Source: an uncultured Pelagibacteraceae bacterium (GTDB lineage Bacteria > Pseudomonadota > Alphaproteobacteria > Pelagibacterales > Pelagibacteraceae). From it: a stretch of DNA of 64,000 nucleotides. Below the pieces are notes generated by a model. That model was not told the origin of the DNA. It saw only the letters and a list, made by a program, of their open reading frames with translations, and ran no database searches. The number at the start of each line of letters is the position of its first letter. Position 1 is the stretch's first letter. Positions 47,352 through 57,628 of this stretch are shown piece after piece. Where the stretch lies: NCBI GenBank assembly GCA_902598015.1, contig CACJZT010000002.1:62001-126000 (forward strand), given 5' to 3'. The position numbers and the translations under genes were made by a program.

Positions 47352-49174
47352 TAACTTTCTAAGAAACTTTTTAATTGTTTTGACCTACTTGGATGTTTTA
47401 ATTTCCTCAAAGCTTTTGCTTCTATCTGTCTAATTCTTTCTCTTGTTACTGAAAATTGTAGACCAACTTCCTCCAAAGTATGATCAGTATTCATGCCTAC
47501 TCCGAACCTCATTCTTAAAACACGTTCTTCTCTAGGTGTGAGCGTGGATAAAATTTTAGTGGTAGCTTCACTTAAGTTAGATTTTATGGCTTGTTCTAAT
47601 GGAGCTAATGCTTTTGTATCCTCTATAAAATCACCTAAACTGCTGTCTTCTTCATCACCAACAGGTTTTTCAAGTGAAACGGGCTCTTTTGAAATTTTTA
47701 GAACTTTTCTTACTTTTTCTAATGGCATTCTAAGTTTTTTAGCTAACTCTTCTGGTGTTGCTTCTCTACCAAACTCACTTAATATTAATCTCTGCGTTCT
47801 TACAATTTTATTTATTGTTTCTATCATATGAACGGGTATTCTAATTGTTCTAGCCTGGTCCGCTATTGATCTTGTAATTGCTTGTCTAATCCACCAAGTT
47901 GCATATGTAGAAAATTTGTATCCTCTCCTATACTCGAATTTGTCAACTGCTTTCATTAAACCAATATTTCCTTCCTGAATTAAATCAAGAAACTGCAAGC
48001 CTCTATTAGTATATTTTTTTGCAATTGATATTACCAATCTTAGATTTGCTTCAACCATTTCTTTTTTTGCTATTCTAGATTCTTTCTCACCCTTTTGAAC
48101 TCTACTTACCAATTTTTTAAACTCTGTTACTGAAATTCCTAGTTTTTCACTTATTTCTACTAGTCTCTCTCTTATATTTTTAAATTCATTTTTATTTTTA
48201 ATAAAAAATTTTTTCCAAACATCATTGGTATCCAAAAATTCTTTCAAATTAGGGTTTATTTCATTTCCTACATAAAATTTTATAAATTCATCTCTGGTTA
48301 TTTTTGAGTCTAAAGCTAATCTTAGCAAATTACCTTCTAGAGATACTATTTTCTTGTTTTCAGAATAATGTTTCTGAACTAATTCCTCTAGAACAGAAGG
48401 AGATAGTTGTAAAGATTTTATATTTTCTAAAATATCTTCGACAATTTTTTTATAATTTTTTTCTTTAGAACTTGAAAACTTGTTTGAACTTAAAACTGTT
48501 TGTAGTTTTTCTTTTTGATATTTAATGAGCTTGTTGTAATCTTTTGTTAAATTGTGAATTGTCTTTAAAACTTTTGGTTTTATTTCTGTCTCCATTGCAG
48601 CCAATGTGGGATTAAATTCATCTTCATCAGCAGAATTAGTTTCTGAGTTTTCTTCATCATCTTGTTTTTTTTGTTTGGAACCATTTGAGTTATCATCATC
48701 ATCCATATAATTTGTATCTATATCGATAATTTCCCTGACCAATATTTCATCATTTTGAAGTTTATTATCCCAATCGAAAATTTGTTGTGCTGTTATTGGG
48801 CTCTGTGATAATGCATTTAACATAACATCTTTTCCTGCTTCAATTCTTTTTGCAATTGCAATTTCCCCTTCTCTGGAAAGTAATTCAACACCTCCCATTT
48901 CTCTGAGATACATTCTTATTGGATCGTCACTTTTTTCTATAGATTTACCCTCATCTTTTGAAGATGCATCTTTTTTTCTTAAAACTTTAAAGTCTGATTT
49001 TTTTTCAACAAGCATTATACTTTCGTTTAGAATATGTATGAAAGCTTGAGCTAAGTTTTCGCTAGAAAGATTTCTTTTTCCTAAAGATTTATTTAATTCT
49101 TCATGGGTAATAAACCCTCGATGGATACCACGACCCATTAATCTTGCAAATGATTTAGTAATTATTCGTTCCAC
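47351..49174 (-). CDS. rpoD: RpoD, primary sigma factor (sigma-70)
   Basis: Housekeeping sigma factor. The 607-aa protein has region 1.1 at the start, an acidic non-conserved insert (about 165-200, [18 protein letters not shown]), region 2 with the [14 protein letters not shown] and [15 protein letters not shown] core, region 3 with TPEELAKKL, and region 4 with [13 protein letters not shown] and [19 protein letters not shown]. All promoter-contacting residues appear intact. It is downstream of yqeY and dnaG and its stop codon TAG provides the first base of tRNA-Val. Confidence 0.98.
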   Translation of the reverse strand: MERIITKSFARLMGRGIHRGFITHEELNKSLGKRNLSSENLAQAFIHILNESIMLVEKKSDFKVLRKKDASSKDEGKSIEKSDDPIRMYLREMGGVELLSREGEIAIAKRIEAGKDVMLNALSQSPITAQQIFDWDNKLQNDEILVREIIDIDTNYMDDDDNSNGSKQKKQDDEENSETNSADEDEFNPTLAAMETEIKPKVLKTIHNLTKDYNKLIKYQKEKLQTVLSSNKFSSSKEKNYKKIVEDILENIKSLQLSPSVLEELVQKHYSENKKIVSLEGNLLRLALDSKITRDEFIKFYVGNEINPNLKEFLDTNDVWKKFFIKNKNEFKNIRERLVEISEKLGISVTEFKKLVSRVQKGEKESRIAKKEMVEANLRLVISIAKKYTNRGLQFLDLIQEGNIGLMKAVDKFEYRRGYKFSTYATWWIRQAITRSIADQARTIRIPVHMIETINKIVRTQRLILSEFGREATPEELAKKLRMPLEKVRKVLKISKEPVSLEKPVGDEEDSSLGDFIEDTKALAPLEQAIKSNLSEATTKILSTLTPREERVLRMRFGVGMNTDHTLEEVGLQFSVTRERIRQIEAKALRKLKHPSRSKQLKSFLES

Positions 49175-49240
49175 AATTAAAAAGTTTGAAGGATCTATAT
49201 AGTGTCTAATACAAAAAAATCTATGTGATTTTTTTTATTT

Positions 49241-51016
49241 TTAGTTGATTTTTTGTTGTTTTTTCAACTCTTTTATCTCATTAAAAGTATTCTCACTCAT
49301 ATCTTTTGAAAACTTTGATTCTAATTCAGATATTCTTTGTTCTAACTCATAATTTTTCAGATCTTGAATGATTTCAGTAAAAATTTCTAATATTTTTTGA
49401 TCATCGTTTAAATTTTTTGAAATTATATGTTTAACTGAAGCATAATTCATGACCCTATTAACAAGATTTTTGTCCACATTTAATTTTTTAACATCCAAAT
49501 TTAATAAATTTTCTGACTGATTTAAAATTTCAGCAAATAATTGTTTATTTTCATCACTATATAATTTTACATTATCAATTAAGTGGAGGTTTTCACGAAT
49601 TAATTTTGGTTTTGCAAGCAATGTATATAAAAATGAGAATTCTTTAATTTCAAAAGATTTTAATGATTTTGTTTCATTGTAATAACTTTTAGTTTTAGCA
49701 AGAGATTTTGGAGATTTAATATAATTTTTACTAAATTTTGAATTAATATTTGGCGTTAATTCAGAAACTTTTTCAAGAAAATATTCCAACGTATATTTTT
49801 TTACAAAACTGTCTTTAATATTTGATGCAATTTCTCTAAGTTTTTTTTCGAAGATAGCTTTTGAACTAGGGCTTTCAGTTGTATGACTAATATAATGCTC
49901 GAATATAAATTTATGTATGGGTTTAGATTTTTGATCCGAGATTTCTAAAAACTTATCTTTTCCAAATTTATTTACATAATTATCTGGATCTAAGTTCTTT
50001 TCCAAAAGAAAAAATGAAATTTTTTTATCAGGTTTTAATTCACTGATAATATTTTCTGCAGCTCTTAATGCAGCTTTATATCCACTTTGGTCGCCATCAA
50101 AGCAAATAATGATATGATTATAGAATTGGTTTAAAATTTGTATCTGTTTGCTTGTTAAAGCAGTTCCTAAGTTTGCGACAGTATTTTCTATTCCATTTTT
50201 TGATAAACCAATAACGTCCATATATCCTTCAACCAAATATACATCTTCTAATTTATTTGATAACTTTCTTGCTTTATCAAGATTATATAAATTTGATCCT
50301 TTCTTGAAAAAAGGTGTCTCAGGGGAATTAATATATTTAGCTAAATTTTTATTATCATCTATAATTCTTCCACCAAAACCTATTATATTCCCTGAAATAT
50401 CATTTATTGGAAAGATTATTCTGTTTCTAAATCTTGATATATATTTCTTTCTCTTCTCGTCAAAATAAAATAGGCCTGTATCTTTAATACTTTCTTCATC
50501 GAAATCTTTTTTTAACTTTTCATAATAATCTAAATCTTCTGTCACAAAACCAAGATTAAAATTTTTTACTTCAATACCGGATAGTCCTCTTTCTTTAAGA
50601 TAATTTTTTGCTTTAACTGATTTTTCATTTTTAAATAACTCATTCTTATAAAATTCAGAAAAGTTTTGATATATAGATTTATATATTTTCCATTTATTCT
50701 CTCTTTCCAAATCTTGTTTTGAAAATGTATAAGGTTGCATCCCTGCAAGATTTGAGAGCATTTTGACTGCTTCACCAAATCTAAGATTTTGAGTTTTCAT
50801 TACAAAGTCAAAAATATTTCCATGCTCACTTGTACTAAAACAATGATAGAATTCTTTTTCATCATTAACTGTAAATGACGGAGTTTTCTCTGTTTTAAAT
50901 GGAGATAAACCAACAAACTCCTTACCTCTTTTTTTTAGTTTAACAGTTTTTGATACAACTGTTGAAACTTTTAGCCTAGTTTTAATTTCGTCTAAATATT
51001 CCTTTGGATATTTCAT
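49241..51016 (-). CDS. dnaG: DnaG primase (zinc-ligand-poor form)
   Basis: Makes RNA primers for replication. The 591-aa protein has an N-terminal domain in which the CHC2 zinc site is mostly lost: the usual Cys and His are S38 and K41 (GLSPFKTEKTPSF) and only C59 remains of the following pair (YHCFSTSEHG). The TOPRIM core is intact: VEGYMDVIGL, LGTALTSKQI and ICFDGDQSGYKAA. The C-terminal helicase-binding domain is present but weakly conserved. Loss of the zinc ligands is shared with many alphaproteobacterial primases. It starts one base after the yqeY stop, with the two genes overlapping by one base. Confidence 0.95.
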   Translation of the reverse strand: MKYPKEYLDEIKTRLKVSTVVSKTVKLKKRGKEFVGLSPFKTEKTPSFTVNDEKEFYHCFSTSEHGNIFDFVMKTQNLRFGEAVKMLSNLAGMQPYTFSKQDLERENKWKIYKSIYQNFSEFYKNELFKNEKSVKAKNYLKERGLSGIEVKNFNLGFVTEDLDYYEKLKKDFDEESIKDTGLFYFDEKRKKYISRFRNRIIFPINDISGNIIGFGGRIIDDNKNLAKYINSPETPFFKKGSNLYNLDKARKLSNKLEDVYLVEGYMDVIGLSKNGIENTVANLGTALTSKQIQILNQFYNHIIICFDGDQSGYKAALRAAENIISELKPDKKISFFLLEKNLDPDNYVNKFGKDKFLEISDQKSKPIHKFIFEHYISHTTESPSSKAIFEKKLREIASNIKDSFVKKYTLEYFLEKVSELTPNINSKFSKNYIKSPKSLAKTKSYYNETKSLKSFEIKEFSFLYTLLAKPKLIRENLHLIDNVKLYSDENKQLFAEILNQSENLLNLDVKKLNVDKNLVNRVMNYASVKHIISKNLNDDQKILEIFTEIIQDLKNYELEQRISELESKFSKDMSENTFNEIKELKKQQKIN

Positions 51017-51495
51017 TAGCCATTAAGTAGATTTTTAATAATTTGACCTGCCTTAGAAAAATCAATTGTGTCTGCATGGTTTTTCTTTAATTCGCCCATC
51101 ACTCTACCCATGTCCTTTAATGAAGAGGCTTCAGATTTTTTGATAATTTCTTTACAAATTTTCTCTGTATCAGCTTCAGATAATTGCTTAGGTAGATACT
51201 CTGATAAAATACCGAGTTCTCCTTGCTCAATTTCTAATAAATCTGATCTGTTATTTTTTTTGTATATTTCAATTGATTCGGATCTTTGTTTTATCATTTT
51301 CTTTAATAGTTTTTTTATATCATCATCATCTGTCTCTTTTTTATTTGGACCAGACCTATTGTTAATATCTAAGTCCTTAATTCCTGACAAAATTAACCTA
51401 TAAGTTGATATCTTATTTTTATCTTTAGATTTCAAAGCATTTTTGTAATCATTATCTATTTTATCTCTCATCGTCATATCTGGAATGTACTTCAT
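51016..51495 (-). CDS. yqeY: GatB/YqeY domain protein
   Basis: A 159-aa helical protein of the YqeY family, related to the tail of the amidotransferase subunit GatB. MRDKIDNDYKNALKSKDK, RLILSGIKDLDINNR, LKKMIKQRSESIEIYKKNNR and GELGILSEYLPKQLSE are the family's conserved segments. The protein may start at the in-frame ATG seven codons downstream (MRDKID) instead of 51495. It is first in the yqeY-dnaG-rpoD unit, an arrangement common in Proteobacteria and Firmicutes. Its molecular role is unknown, possibly in tRNA-dependent amidation. Confidence 0.9.
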   Translation of the reverse strand: MKYIPDMTMRDKIDNDYKNALKSKDKNKISTYRLILSGIKDLDINNRSGPNKKETDDDDIKKLLKKMIKQRSESIEIYKKNNRSDLLEIEQGELGILSEYLPKQLSEADTEKICKEIIKKSEASSLKDMGRVMGELKKNHADTIDFSKAGQIIKNLLNG

Positions 51496-51583
51496 AGATA
51501 AAATTGTTCAAAAGAAAAATTGTATTTTGAAAAAATTATTATAGATCTGTTGCGGATAAATAGGTTTTATTGTATTAACCTTT

Positions 51584-51603
51584 AACTCATGAGTTGTAAT
51601 TGA
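51584..51603 (+). promoter_or_regulatory. carA start region: palindrome and minimal overlapping uORF
   Basis: The perfect palindrome AACTCATGAGTT (51584-51595) contains an ATG (51589) opening a 4-codon ORF, MSCN, whose TGA at 51601-51603 overlaps the carA TTG at 51600-51602. An in-frame TAA sits directly before that TTG, so carA cannot start upstream. Coupled translation or leader control is possible. Confidence 0.4.
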
Positions 51604-52793
51604 CTTTAAAACAAAAAAACAAATCTTCACATCTATTAAATTTTAACACAGCTATTTTAGTTCTAGAAAATAAATCAGTCTTTAAAGGTATCGGACTAGG
51701 ATATAAAGGAGAGGCAACTGGCGAAGTATGCTTTAATACCTCATTAACTGGTTATCAAGAAATTATTTCTGACCCATCTTATGCTGGTCAGATAATAAAT
51801 TTTACATTTCCACACATTGGGAATGTTGGGGCTAATAAAGAAGACTTAGAGTCTGATAAAATATGGACGAGAGGTGTTATTTTTAATTCAGAAATAACAA
51901 GTCCATCTAATTATAGATCTCTTCAAAATTTAGATAAATGGCTTAAAAAGAATAAAATAGTAGGCATCACAGGTCTAGATACAAGAAGTTTAACAAATTT
52001 TATAAGAGACAAGGGAGCTCCAAAAGGAACAATATCAAACAATAAAAATGGTAAATTTAATATTAATAAACTAATAAATAAATCAATTAAATGGCCTGGT
52101 TTAAGCGGAATGGATTTGGCGCAAGAGGTCACAACTAACAAAACATATATTTGGAAAGGACATAAAACTTGGAAAAAAACTAAAGGTTATGAGAAAAATA
52201 AAAAGAAAAAATTTAGGGTTGTTGCAATAGATTATGGAATTAAAAAAAATATACTTAGATATTTCTCTGACTTTGATTGTGAAGTTAAAGTTGTTTCCTG
52301 CAAAGAAAACGCCGATAAAATAATTAATCTAAAACCTCATGGGATTTTTTTGTCAAACGGTCCTGGAGATCCTGCTGCAACAGGAAAGTATGCAATTAAT
52401 GTAGTAAAAAATTTAATTAAAAAAAATATTCCTTTATTTGGAATATGTTTGGGTCATCAAATTTTAGCTTTAGCATTAGATGCAAAAACCAAAAAAATGA
52501 AATTGGGGCATCGAGGTGCAAATCATCCGGTTAAAAATTTAATTACAAAGAAAGTTGAAATTACAAGTCAAAATCATGGATTTGAGGTTGTTAAAGAAAG
52601 TTTAAAAACAAATACTGAAATAACTCACCTATCATTATTTGACAATTCTATAGAGGGAATAAAGTTAAAAAATAAACCAATTTTCTCAGTCCAATATCAT
52701 CCTGAAGCTAATCCTGGACCACAAGACAGTAAATATTTATTTAGTAATTTTGTTAATGAAATAAAAAAATATGCCAAAAAGAAAAGACATTAA
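51600..52793 (+). CDS. carA: Carbamoyl-phosphate synthase small subunit
   Basis: Glutaminase subunit feeding ammonia to CarB for carbamoyl phosphate (arginine and pyrimidine pathways). The 397-aa protein has the CarA N domain ([24 protein letters not shown]) and a class I glutamine amidotransferase domain with catalytic Cys in [14 protein letters not shown] and the His-Glu pair in [13 protein letters not shown]. Translation must start at TTG 51600 or an even rarer codon, because TAA precedes it in frame and no ATG occurs in the first 30 codons. It overlaps carB by 23 bases. Confidence 0.96.
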   Translation: MTLKQKNKSSHLLNFNTAILVLENKSVFKGIGLGYKGEATGEVCFNTSLTGYQEIISDPSYAGQIINFTFPHIGNVGANKEDLESDKIWTRGVIFNSEITSPSNYRSLQNLDKWLKKNKIVGITGLDTRSLTNFIRDKGAPKGTISNNKNGKFNINKLINKSIKWPGLSGMDLAQEVTTNKTYIWKGHKTWKKTKGYEKNKKKKFRVVAIDYGIKKNILRYFSDFDCEVKVVSCKENADKIINLKPHGIFLSNGPGDPAATGKYAINVVKNLIKKNIPLFGICLGHQILALALDAKTKKMKLGHRGANHPVKNLITKKVEITSQNHGFEVVKESLKTNTEITHLSLFDNSIEGIKLKNKPIFSVQYHPEANPGPQDSKYLFSNFVNEIKKYAKKKRH

Positions 52794-55700
52794 AAAAATT
52801 TTAGTTATTGGAGCTGGTCCAATTATTATTGGTCAAGCCTGTGAATTTGATTATTCAGGAACTCAGGCATGCAAAGCATTAAAAGATGAGGGTTATAAAG
52901 TAATACTAATCAACTCAAATCCAGCAACTATAATGACTGATCCTGGTATTGCTGATAAAACTTATATCGAACCAATATCTTTGGAAGTACTAGAGGAAGT
53001 CATCAAAATAGAAAAGCCTGATGCTATTCTACCAACAATGGGTGGTCAAACAGCATTAAATCTTGCAATTAACGCAGAGAAAATTGGTTTGCTTAAAAAG
53101 TATAAAATTGAACTTATCGGAGCAAACTCTAAGGCAATAGCTAATGCTGAGGATAGAAAAAAATTTAGAAAGAATATGTCTGATATTGGCATTGATTTAC
53201 CAAAATCAGAGGTTCTTAATAAATTTTCAAACGCGAAAAAATGTTTAAATAAAATTGGTCTTCCTGCAATTATTAGACCTTCATTTACTTTGGGCGGATT
53301 GGGTGGAGGGATTGCAAGAACAACAAAAGATTTTTTTAAAATTGTAAAAGAAGGAATGAACGAGTCTCCCCAAAATCAGGTTTTGGTTGAAGAATGTTTA
53401 GATGGATGGAAAGAATTTGAGATGGAGGTTGTAAGAGATCGAAATGATAATTGTATAATTATCTGTTCAATAGAAAATGTTGATCCAATGGGAACTCATA
53501 CCGGTGACTCTGTTACAATAGCTCCAGCATTAACATTGACAGATAAAGAGTATCAAGTAATGAGAAATGCATCAATTGCTTGCTTAAGAAAAATTGGTGT
53601 TGAAACAGGAGGTTCAAATGTTCAATTCGCCATAAATCCAAAAAATGGAAGAATGGTAATAATTGAAATGAATCCCAGAGTTTCAAGATCATCTGCATTA
53701 GCTTCTAAAGCAACAGGTTTTCCCATTGCAAAAGTAGCTGCAAAATTAGCAGTTGGTTATACTCTAGACGAGCTACAAAATGAGATAACAAAAGTAACAC
53801 CAGCATCTTTTGAACCAACAATTGATTATGTTGTTACAAAAATCCCAAGGTTCACGTTTGAAAAATTTTCTGACACTGAAGCAATTTTAGGAACATCAAT
53901 GAGATCTGTTGGTGAAGCAATGGCAATTGGAAGAAATTTCAAAGAGTCTTTTCAAAAAGCTCTGGTTTCACTTGAAATTGGCTTATCAGGATTAGATAAT
54001 ATTTTTAAATATTCAAAAAAAGAAATCTTAAAAAATTTAAAGATCAATATTCCAAACAAATTACTTCTGATTGCTGAGGCTTTTAGAAAAAAAATATCTT
54101 TAAATGTTATATATAAATTATCAAAGGTAGATCCTTGGTTTTTAAATCAAATTAAGGAAATAGTTGATGAAGAAAAAATATTAAATTCAAAAGGACTGCC
54201 CAAAACTTTTGAGGAATTTAATAGAATAAAATCAATAGGTTTTTCTGACAGAAAGATATCACTTTTAACCGGTCAAAAAGAAACAGTTGTTAAATCAAGA
54301 AGAAAAGGGTTAAAAGTTATGCCTGTTTTTAAGAAAGTTGATACCTGTGCTGCAGAATTTAAATCTTTCACACCCTATATGTATTCTACATATCAAAGAA
54401 ATTTTTCTATTAAAACTGAATGCGAAGCTGAGCCAAGTAATAAAAAGAAAATAATAATTTTAGGTGGAGGTCCAAACAGAATTGGCCAAGGCATAGAGTT
54501 TGATTATTGCTGTTGTCAGGCGAGCTTTTCTTTAAAAGAAGCAGGTTTTGAAACAATAATGATAAATTGTAACCCAGAAACTGTTTCTACAGATTATGAT
54601 ACAAGTGATAGATTGTACTTTGAACCTTTAATTGAAGAGTATGTTGAGAATATTATTTTAAAAGAAAAATCAAAAGGAAACCTAATTGGCATTATCGCAC
54701 AATTTGGAGGCCAAACTCCTATCAAATTAGCTAAATTTTTAAATGAAAATAAATTACCTATTCTAGGGACACAATATAAATCGATTGATCTTGCAGAAGA
54801 TAGAGACAGATTTAGAGAGTTGCTTATAAAACTTAAATTAAAGCAAGCGGAAAGTGGAATAGCATACAAGTTCGATCAAGCTATAAATGTTGCAGAAAAA
54901 ATTGGATTGCCGGTTGTTGTGAGACCTTCTTATGTTTTGGGTGGAAGAGCTATGGAAATTGTTCATGACAAAAGCCAATTGAAACAATTTATAAATGAAG
55001 CCTTCAAAGCATCAGAACAAAATCCAATCTTAATTGATAAATTTATCGATAACGCGATGGAAGTAGATGTAGATGCGATTTCAGATGGAAAAGATGTTTA
55101 TGTTGCTGGAATAATGCAACACATCGAAGAAGCAGGAATTCATTCTGGAGACTCTGCTTGTTGCTTGCCACCGGTATCAATAAAGGCAAATCTTTTAAGA
55201 GAACTTAAAATACAAACAAGAAAATTAGCTCTGGCTTTAAAAGTTAAAGGATTTTTAAATATTCAATTTGCAATTAAAAATGATGAAATTTTTGTTATTG
55301 AAGTTAATCCTAGAGCAAGCAGAACAGTTCCCTTTGTTTCAAAAGCAAACGGTATTCCTCTTGCAAAAATTGCATCAAGAATAATGTCTGGGGAAAAATT
55401 AAGTAAGTATAAATTAAAATACAAAACCAATAAAAAATTTGCTGTTAAAGAAGCTGTATTTCCATTCAATAAATTTCCAGATAGCGATCTATTGCTTGGT
55501 CCTGAAATGAAGTCTACTGGAGAGGTAATGGGTTTTGATGATGATTTTGGAATGGCTGTTGCAAAAAGTCAAATTGCTGCTTCAAATTCATTGCCAATTA
55601 AAGGAATGGCGTTCTTATCAGTAAAAGACTCTCACAAGCAAGAAATAATAGGTGTTGCACAAAGATTAATAAAACTTGGATTCACACTTTCTGCAACCAA

Positions 55701-55995
55701 AGGAACTTCAGAGATTTTAAAACAAAATGGAATGAAATGTAAAAGAATTAATAAAGTGAGTAGTGGTAGACCGCATATAGTAGATGTTTTAAATTCTAAA
55801 AAAATATCTTTGGTAATAAACACTGGAGGTGGAAATTCTGAACACAGGATTAGTGATGCAAGAGCATTAAGAAGAGGAACTCTTGCAAACAAAATTCCTT
55901 ATTGTACGAATATGTCTACAGCCTATTCATTCTTAGAAGCAATTAAATCTTTAAAAACAACAAAGTTAAGAGTTAGATCTCTGCAAGATAATTAA
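52771..55995 (+). CDS. carB: Carbamoyl-phosphate synthase large subunit
   Basis: Large synthetase subunit, 1074 aa, the normal length (E. coli 1073). The N terminus [19 protein letters not shown] and the matching second half [17 protein letters not shown] show the internal duplication of two ATP-grasp units. [20 protein letters not shown] and [18 protein letters not shown] are the two metal-binding sites. The C-terminal allosteric MGS-like domain includes [20 protein letters not shown]. It starts inside carA (23-base overlap) and ends 2 bases before the convergent oxygenase gene. Confidence 0.98.
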   Translation: MPKRKDIKKILVIGAGPIIIGQACEFDYSGTQACKALKDEGYKVILINSNPATIMTDPGIADKTYIEPISLEVLEEVIKIEKPDAILPTMGGQTALNLAINAEKIGLLKKYKIELIGANSKAIANAEDRKKFRKNMSDIGIDLPKSEVLNKFSNAKKCLNKIGLPAIIRPSFTLGGLGGGIARTTKDFFKIVKEGMNESPQNQVLVEECLDGWKEFEMEVVRDRNDNCIIICSIENVDPMGTHTGDSVTIAPALTLTDKEYQVMRNASIACLRKIGVETGGSNVQFAINPKNGRMVIIEMNPRVSRSSALASKATGFPIAKVAAKLAVGYTLDELQNEITKVTPASFEPTIDYVVTKIPRFTFEKFSDTEAILGTSMRSVGEAMAIGRNFKESFQKALVSLEIGLSGLDNIFKYSKKEILKNLKINIPNKLLLIAEAFRKKISLNVIYKLSKVDPWFLNQIKEIVDEEKILNSKGLPKTFEEFNRIKSIGFSDRKISLLTGQKETVVKSRRKGLKVMPVFKKVDTCAAEFKSFTPYMYSTYQRNFSIKTECEAEPSNKKKIIILGGGPNRIGQGIEFDYCCCQASFSLKEAGFETIMINCNPETVSTDYDTSDRLYFEPLIEEYVENIILKEKSKGNLIGIIAQFGGQTPIKLAKFLNENKLPILGTQYKSIDLAEDRDRFRELLIKLKLKQAESGIAYKFDQAINVAEKIGLPVVVRPSYVLGGRAMEIVHDKSQLKQFINEAFKASEQNPILIDKFIDNAMEVDVDAISDGKDVYVAGIMQHIEEAGIHSGDSACCLPPVSIKANLLRELKIQTRKLALALKVKGFLNIQFAIKNDEIFVIEVNPRASRTVPFVSKANGIPLAKIASRIMSGEKLSKYKLKYKTNKKFAVKEAVFPFNKFPDSDLLLGPEMKSTGEVMGFDDDFGMAVAKSQIAASNSLPIKGMAFLSVKDSHKQEIIGVAQRLIKLGFTLSATKGTSEILKQNGMKCKRINKVSSGRPHIVDVLNSKKISLVINTGGGNSEHRISDARALRRGTLANKIPYCTNMSTAYSFLEAIKSLKTTKLRVRSLQDN

Positions 55996-55997
55996 TT

Positions 55998-56660
55998 TTA
56001 ATTAACTTTCCAATCTGTCTCAAATGTAACATAATTTACTTGAAGACATCTTCTTTCTTTTACTATTTCTTTTTTTTCCATACCATGCCATGTGTTAGGG
56101 CCACTTGAAAAGAAATAGCCATAATTATCCTTATAAGGAACAGTCTTTGCTAATTTTAGATTTTCATCATAAAAATCTGTACCTAAATCTTCTTTTTCAT
56201 TATGCTTATTTACGAATAATAAACATGACATCAGTTTCTCTTTAATATCACAATGTGGTTTTAACCAGAATCCTTTTCTATCACAGATAACTTCAACTCT
56301 TACAAATGAATTAGAAAGATCTTTATCTATCATCTCAGAAATTTTTTTGTAAGTTGATGGATTTTGAAGTTCTTTAATAAATTCAACAAGATTAGGGAAT
56401 TGATTTGAATTTTCTTTTGTCACAAAACATCTAAATTTTAATGCCTTGCCTCCGTCTGATATACCTTCTCTAAACTTACCTTCACCTCCATCAATTGCTC
56501 TTGTGCCATCATAGTTTAAATTATGTTCTATCGGATTAGCTATGTCAGCGTTTACAATTTCCTGAACTTGGCCGTCAGTTAGTGGTTGATTTAATTCCCA
56601 ATGTTCAAAAGGAGTTTTGTGATTTGACGAATTTTTTAATATTGAATTTAAAAATGCCAT
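55998..56660 (-). CDS. 2OG-Fe(II) oxygenase-like protein
   Basis: A 220-aa protein with the double-stranded beta-helix fold of 2-oxoglutarate-dependent oxygenases. The iron-binding facial triad is readable as PHCDIKEKLMS (H and D) and SGPNTWHGME (H), followed by RRCLQVNYV with the Arg expected to hold 2-oxoglutarate. The family closest in pattern modifies small molecules or envelope glycans, but the substrate is unknown. It is encoded right after the ELM1-family gene with a one-base overlap, so the two may act on the same pathway. Confidence 0.75.
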   Translation of the reverse strand: MAFLNSILKNSSNHKTPFEHWELNQPLTDGQVQEIVNADIANPIEHNLNYDGTRAIDGGEGKFREGISDGGKALKFRCFVTKENSNQFPNLVEFIKELQNPSTYKKISEMIDKDLSNSFVRVEVICDRKGFWLKPHCDIKEKLMSCLLFVNKHNEKEDLGTDFYDENLKLAKTVPYKDNYGYFFSSGPNTWHGMEKKEIVKERRCLQVNYVTFETDWKVN

Positions 56661-57607
56661 TATAATTGAATTTTATCTTTAATGATATTTGCTACTCTAT
56701 TCGTTTCATCTAATTTTTCATAGTTCCAATTTTCTAATTTTTCTCCTAATTCTCTAACAATTTTCATTTCTTGAAATAATTTTCTAAAATTTTTAAATCT
56801 TTTATCGCTTTTTTTAGGTGGAATAGTGGCAATATAAATTGGCTTACCTGTTAAAGCTGCCTCTGAAATCATTGAGCTTGAATCACAAGTGATAACCAAA
56901 TGTTTTGATTGTGAAAGAGCACTTAAATAGGCTTTTTTATCAACACCATCTAATACCAAATGATCATTTCCAAAATATATTTTTGCATGTTCTATAGTTC
57001 CCTTTGGCGTTCTCATAGAAGGGATGACTACTAAATTAAGATTATTTTCTTTAACCAAATAATTTACTTTTGAAAAAATTTCTTGGATATTTCTATCTGA
57101 ATAATCATAATACTGGGTAGGACCACCAATTATTAATGAAATTATATTTTTATCCCTCAACTTACTTGAAATACTAAACAAATATTCTTTATCTTTTTCA
57201 ATTTCTTCACTTGTTAAATAATGAATAGCTCCTTTTGTTTTTAATACATTATGTCCATCAAGATTATCGTGCTCAGGCACTACGACTAGATCAAAATTAT
57301 CTAGTTTTATCTTTGGGTTTTGAATATGAATGTTAAATACTTTTTTCTTTGAATTTTTTTTTAAAAATAATGATGGAATAATACTTTTTCTTCCGCATGA
57401 AATTATTAAATCAACATCTTCGCATTCAATTTTTTTAAAAACTGAGTCGGATACTGGAGTGAATTTTGGTGGTATAACTTTCCAGAAACCTTTTGTTTCA
57501 ACTGTGTGGTGAGAATAATTTAAATCTAAAGCTTTAGCCAAACCTTCTACTTGGCTAATCATCCCATGCATACCTTCTGTTAATAATATACCTTTCAATT
57601 TAGTCAT
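56660..57607 (-). CDS. ELM1-family (mitochondrial fission ELM1-like) protein
   Basis: A 315-aa protein of the ELM1 family, whose plant member acts in mitochondrial fission but whose bacterial members are of unknown function and have a glycosyltransferase-like Rossmann fold. Visible blocks are LTEGMHGMISQVEGLAKAL, IISCGRKSIIPSLFLKK, IHIQNPKI, VVPEHDNLDGHNVL, and the C-terminal VITCDSSSMISEAALTGKPIYI, which resembles a GT-B donor-binding loop. A glycan or lipid-linked role is plausible, but that is inference. The ATG is only 21 bp from the divergent trxB. Confidence 0.82.
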   Translation of the reverse strand: MTKLKGILLTEGMHGMISQVEGLAKALDLNYSHHTVETKGFWKVIPPKFTPVSDSVFKKIECEDVDLIISCGRKSIIPSLFLKKNSKKKVFNIHIQNPKIKLDNFDLVVVPEHDNLDGHNVLKTKGAIHYLTSEEIEKDKEYLFSISSKLRDKNIISLIIGGPTQYYDYSDRNIQEIFSKVNYLVKENNLNLVVIPSMRTPKGTIEHAKIYFGNDHLVLDGVDKKAYLSALSQSKHLVITCDSSSMISEAALTGKPIYIATIPPKKSDKRFKNFRKLFQEMKIVRELGEKLENWNYEKLDETNRVANIIKDKIQL

Positions 57608-57628
57608 TAATCATTATATAGCTTTCAT

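Noticed and set aside
51496-51599. Riboswitch or pyrimidine attenuator before carA
   Set aside because: Only a 5-bp hairpin (AGGTT...AACCT) and a 12-bp palindrome are present, with no terminator or known aptamer motif.
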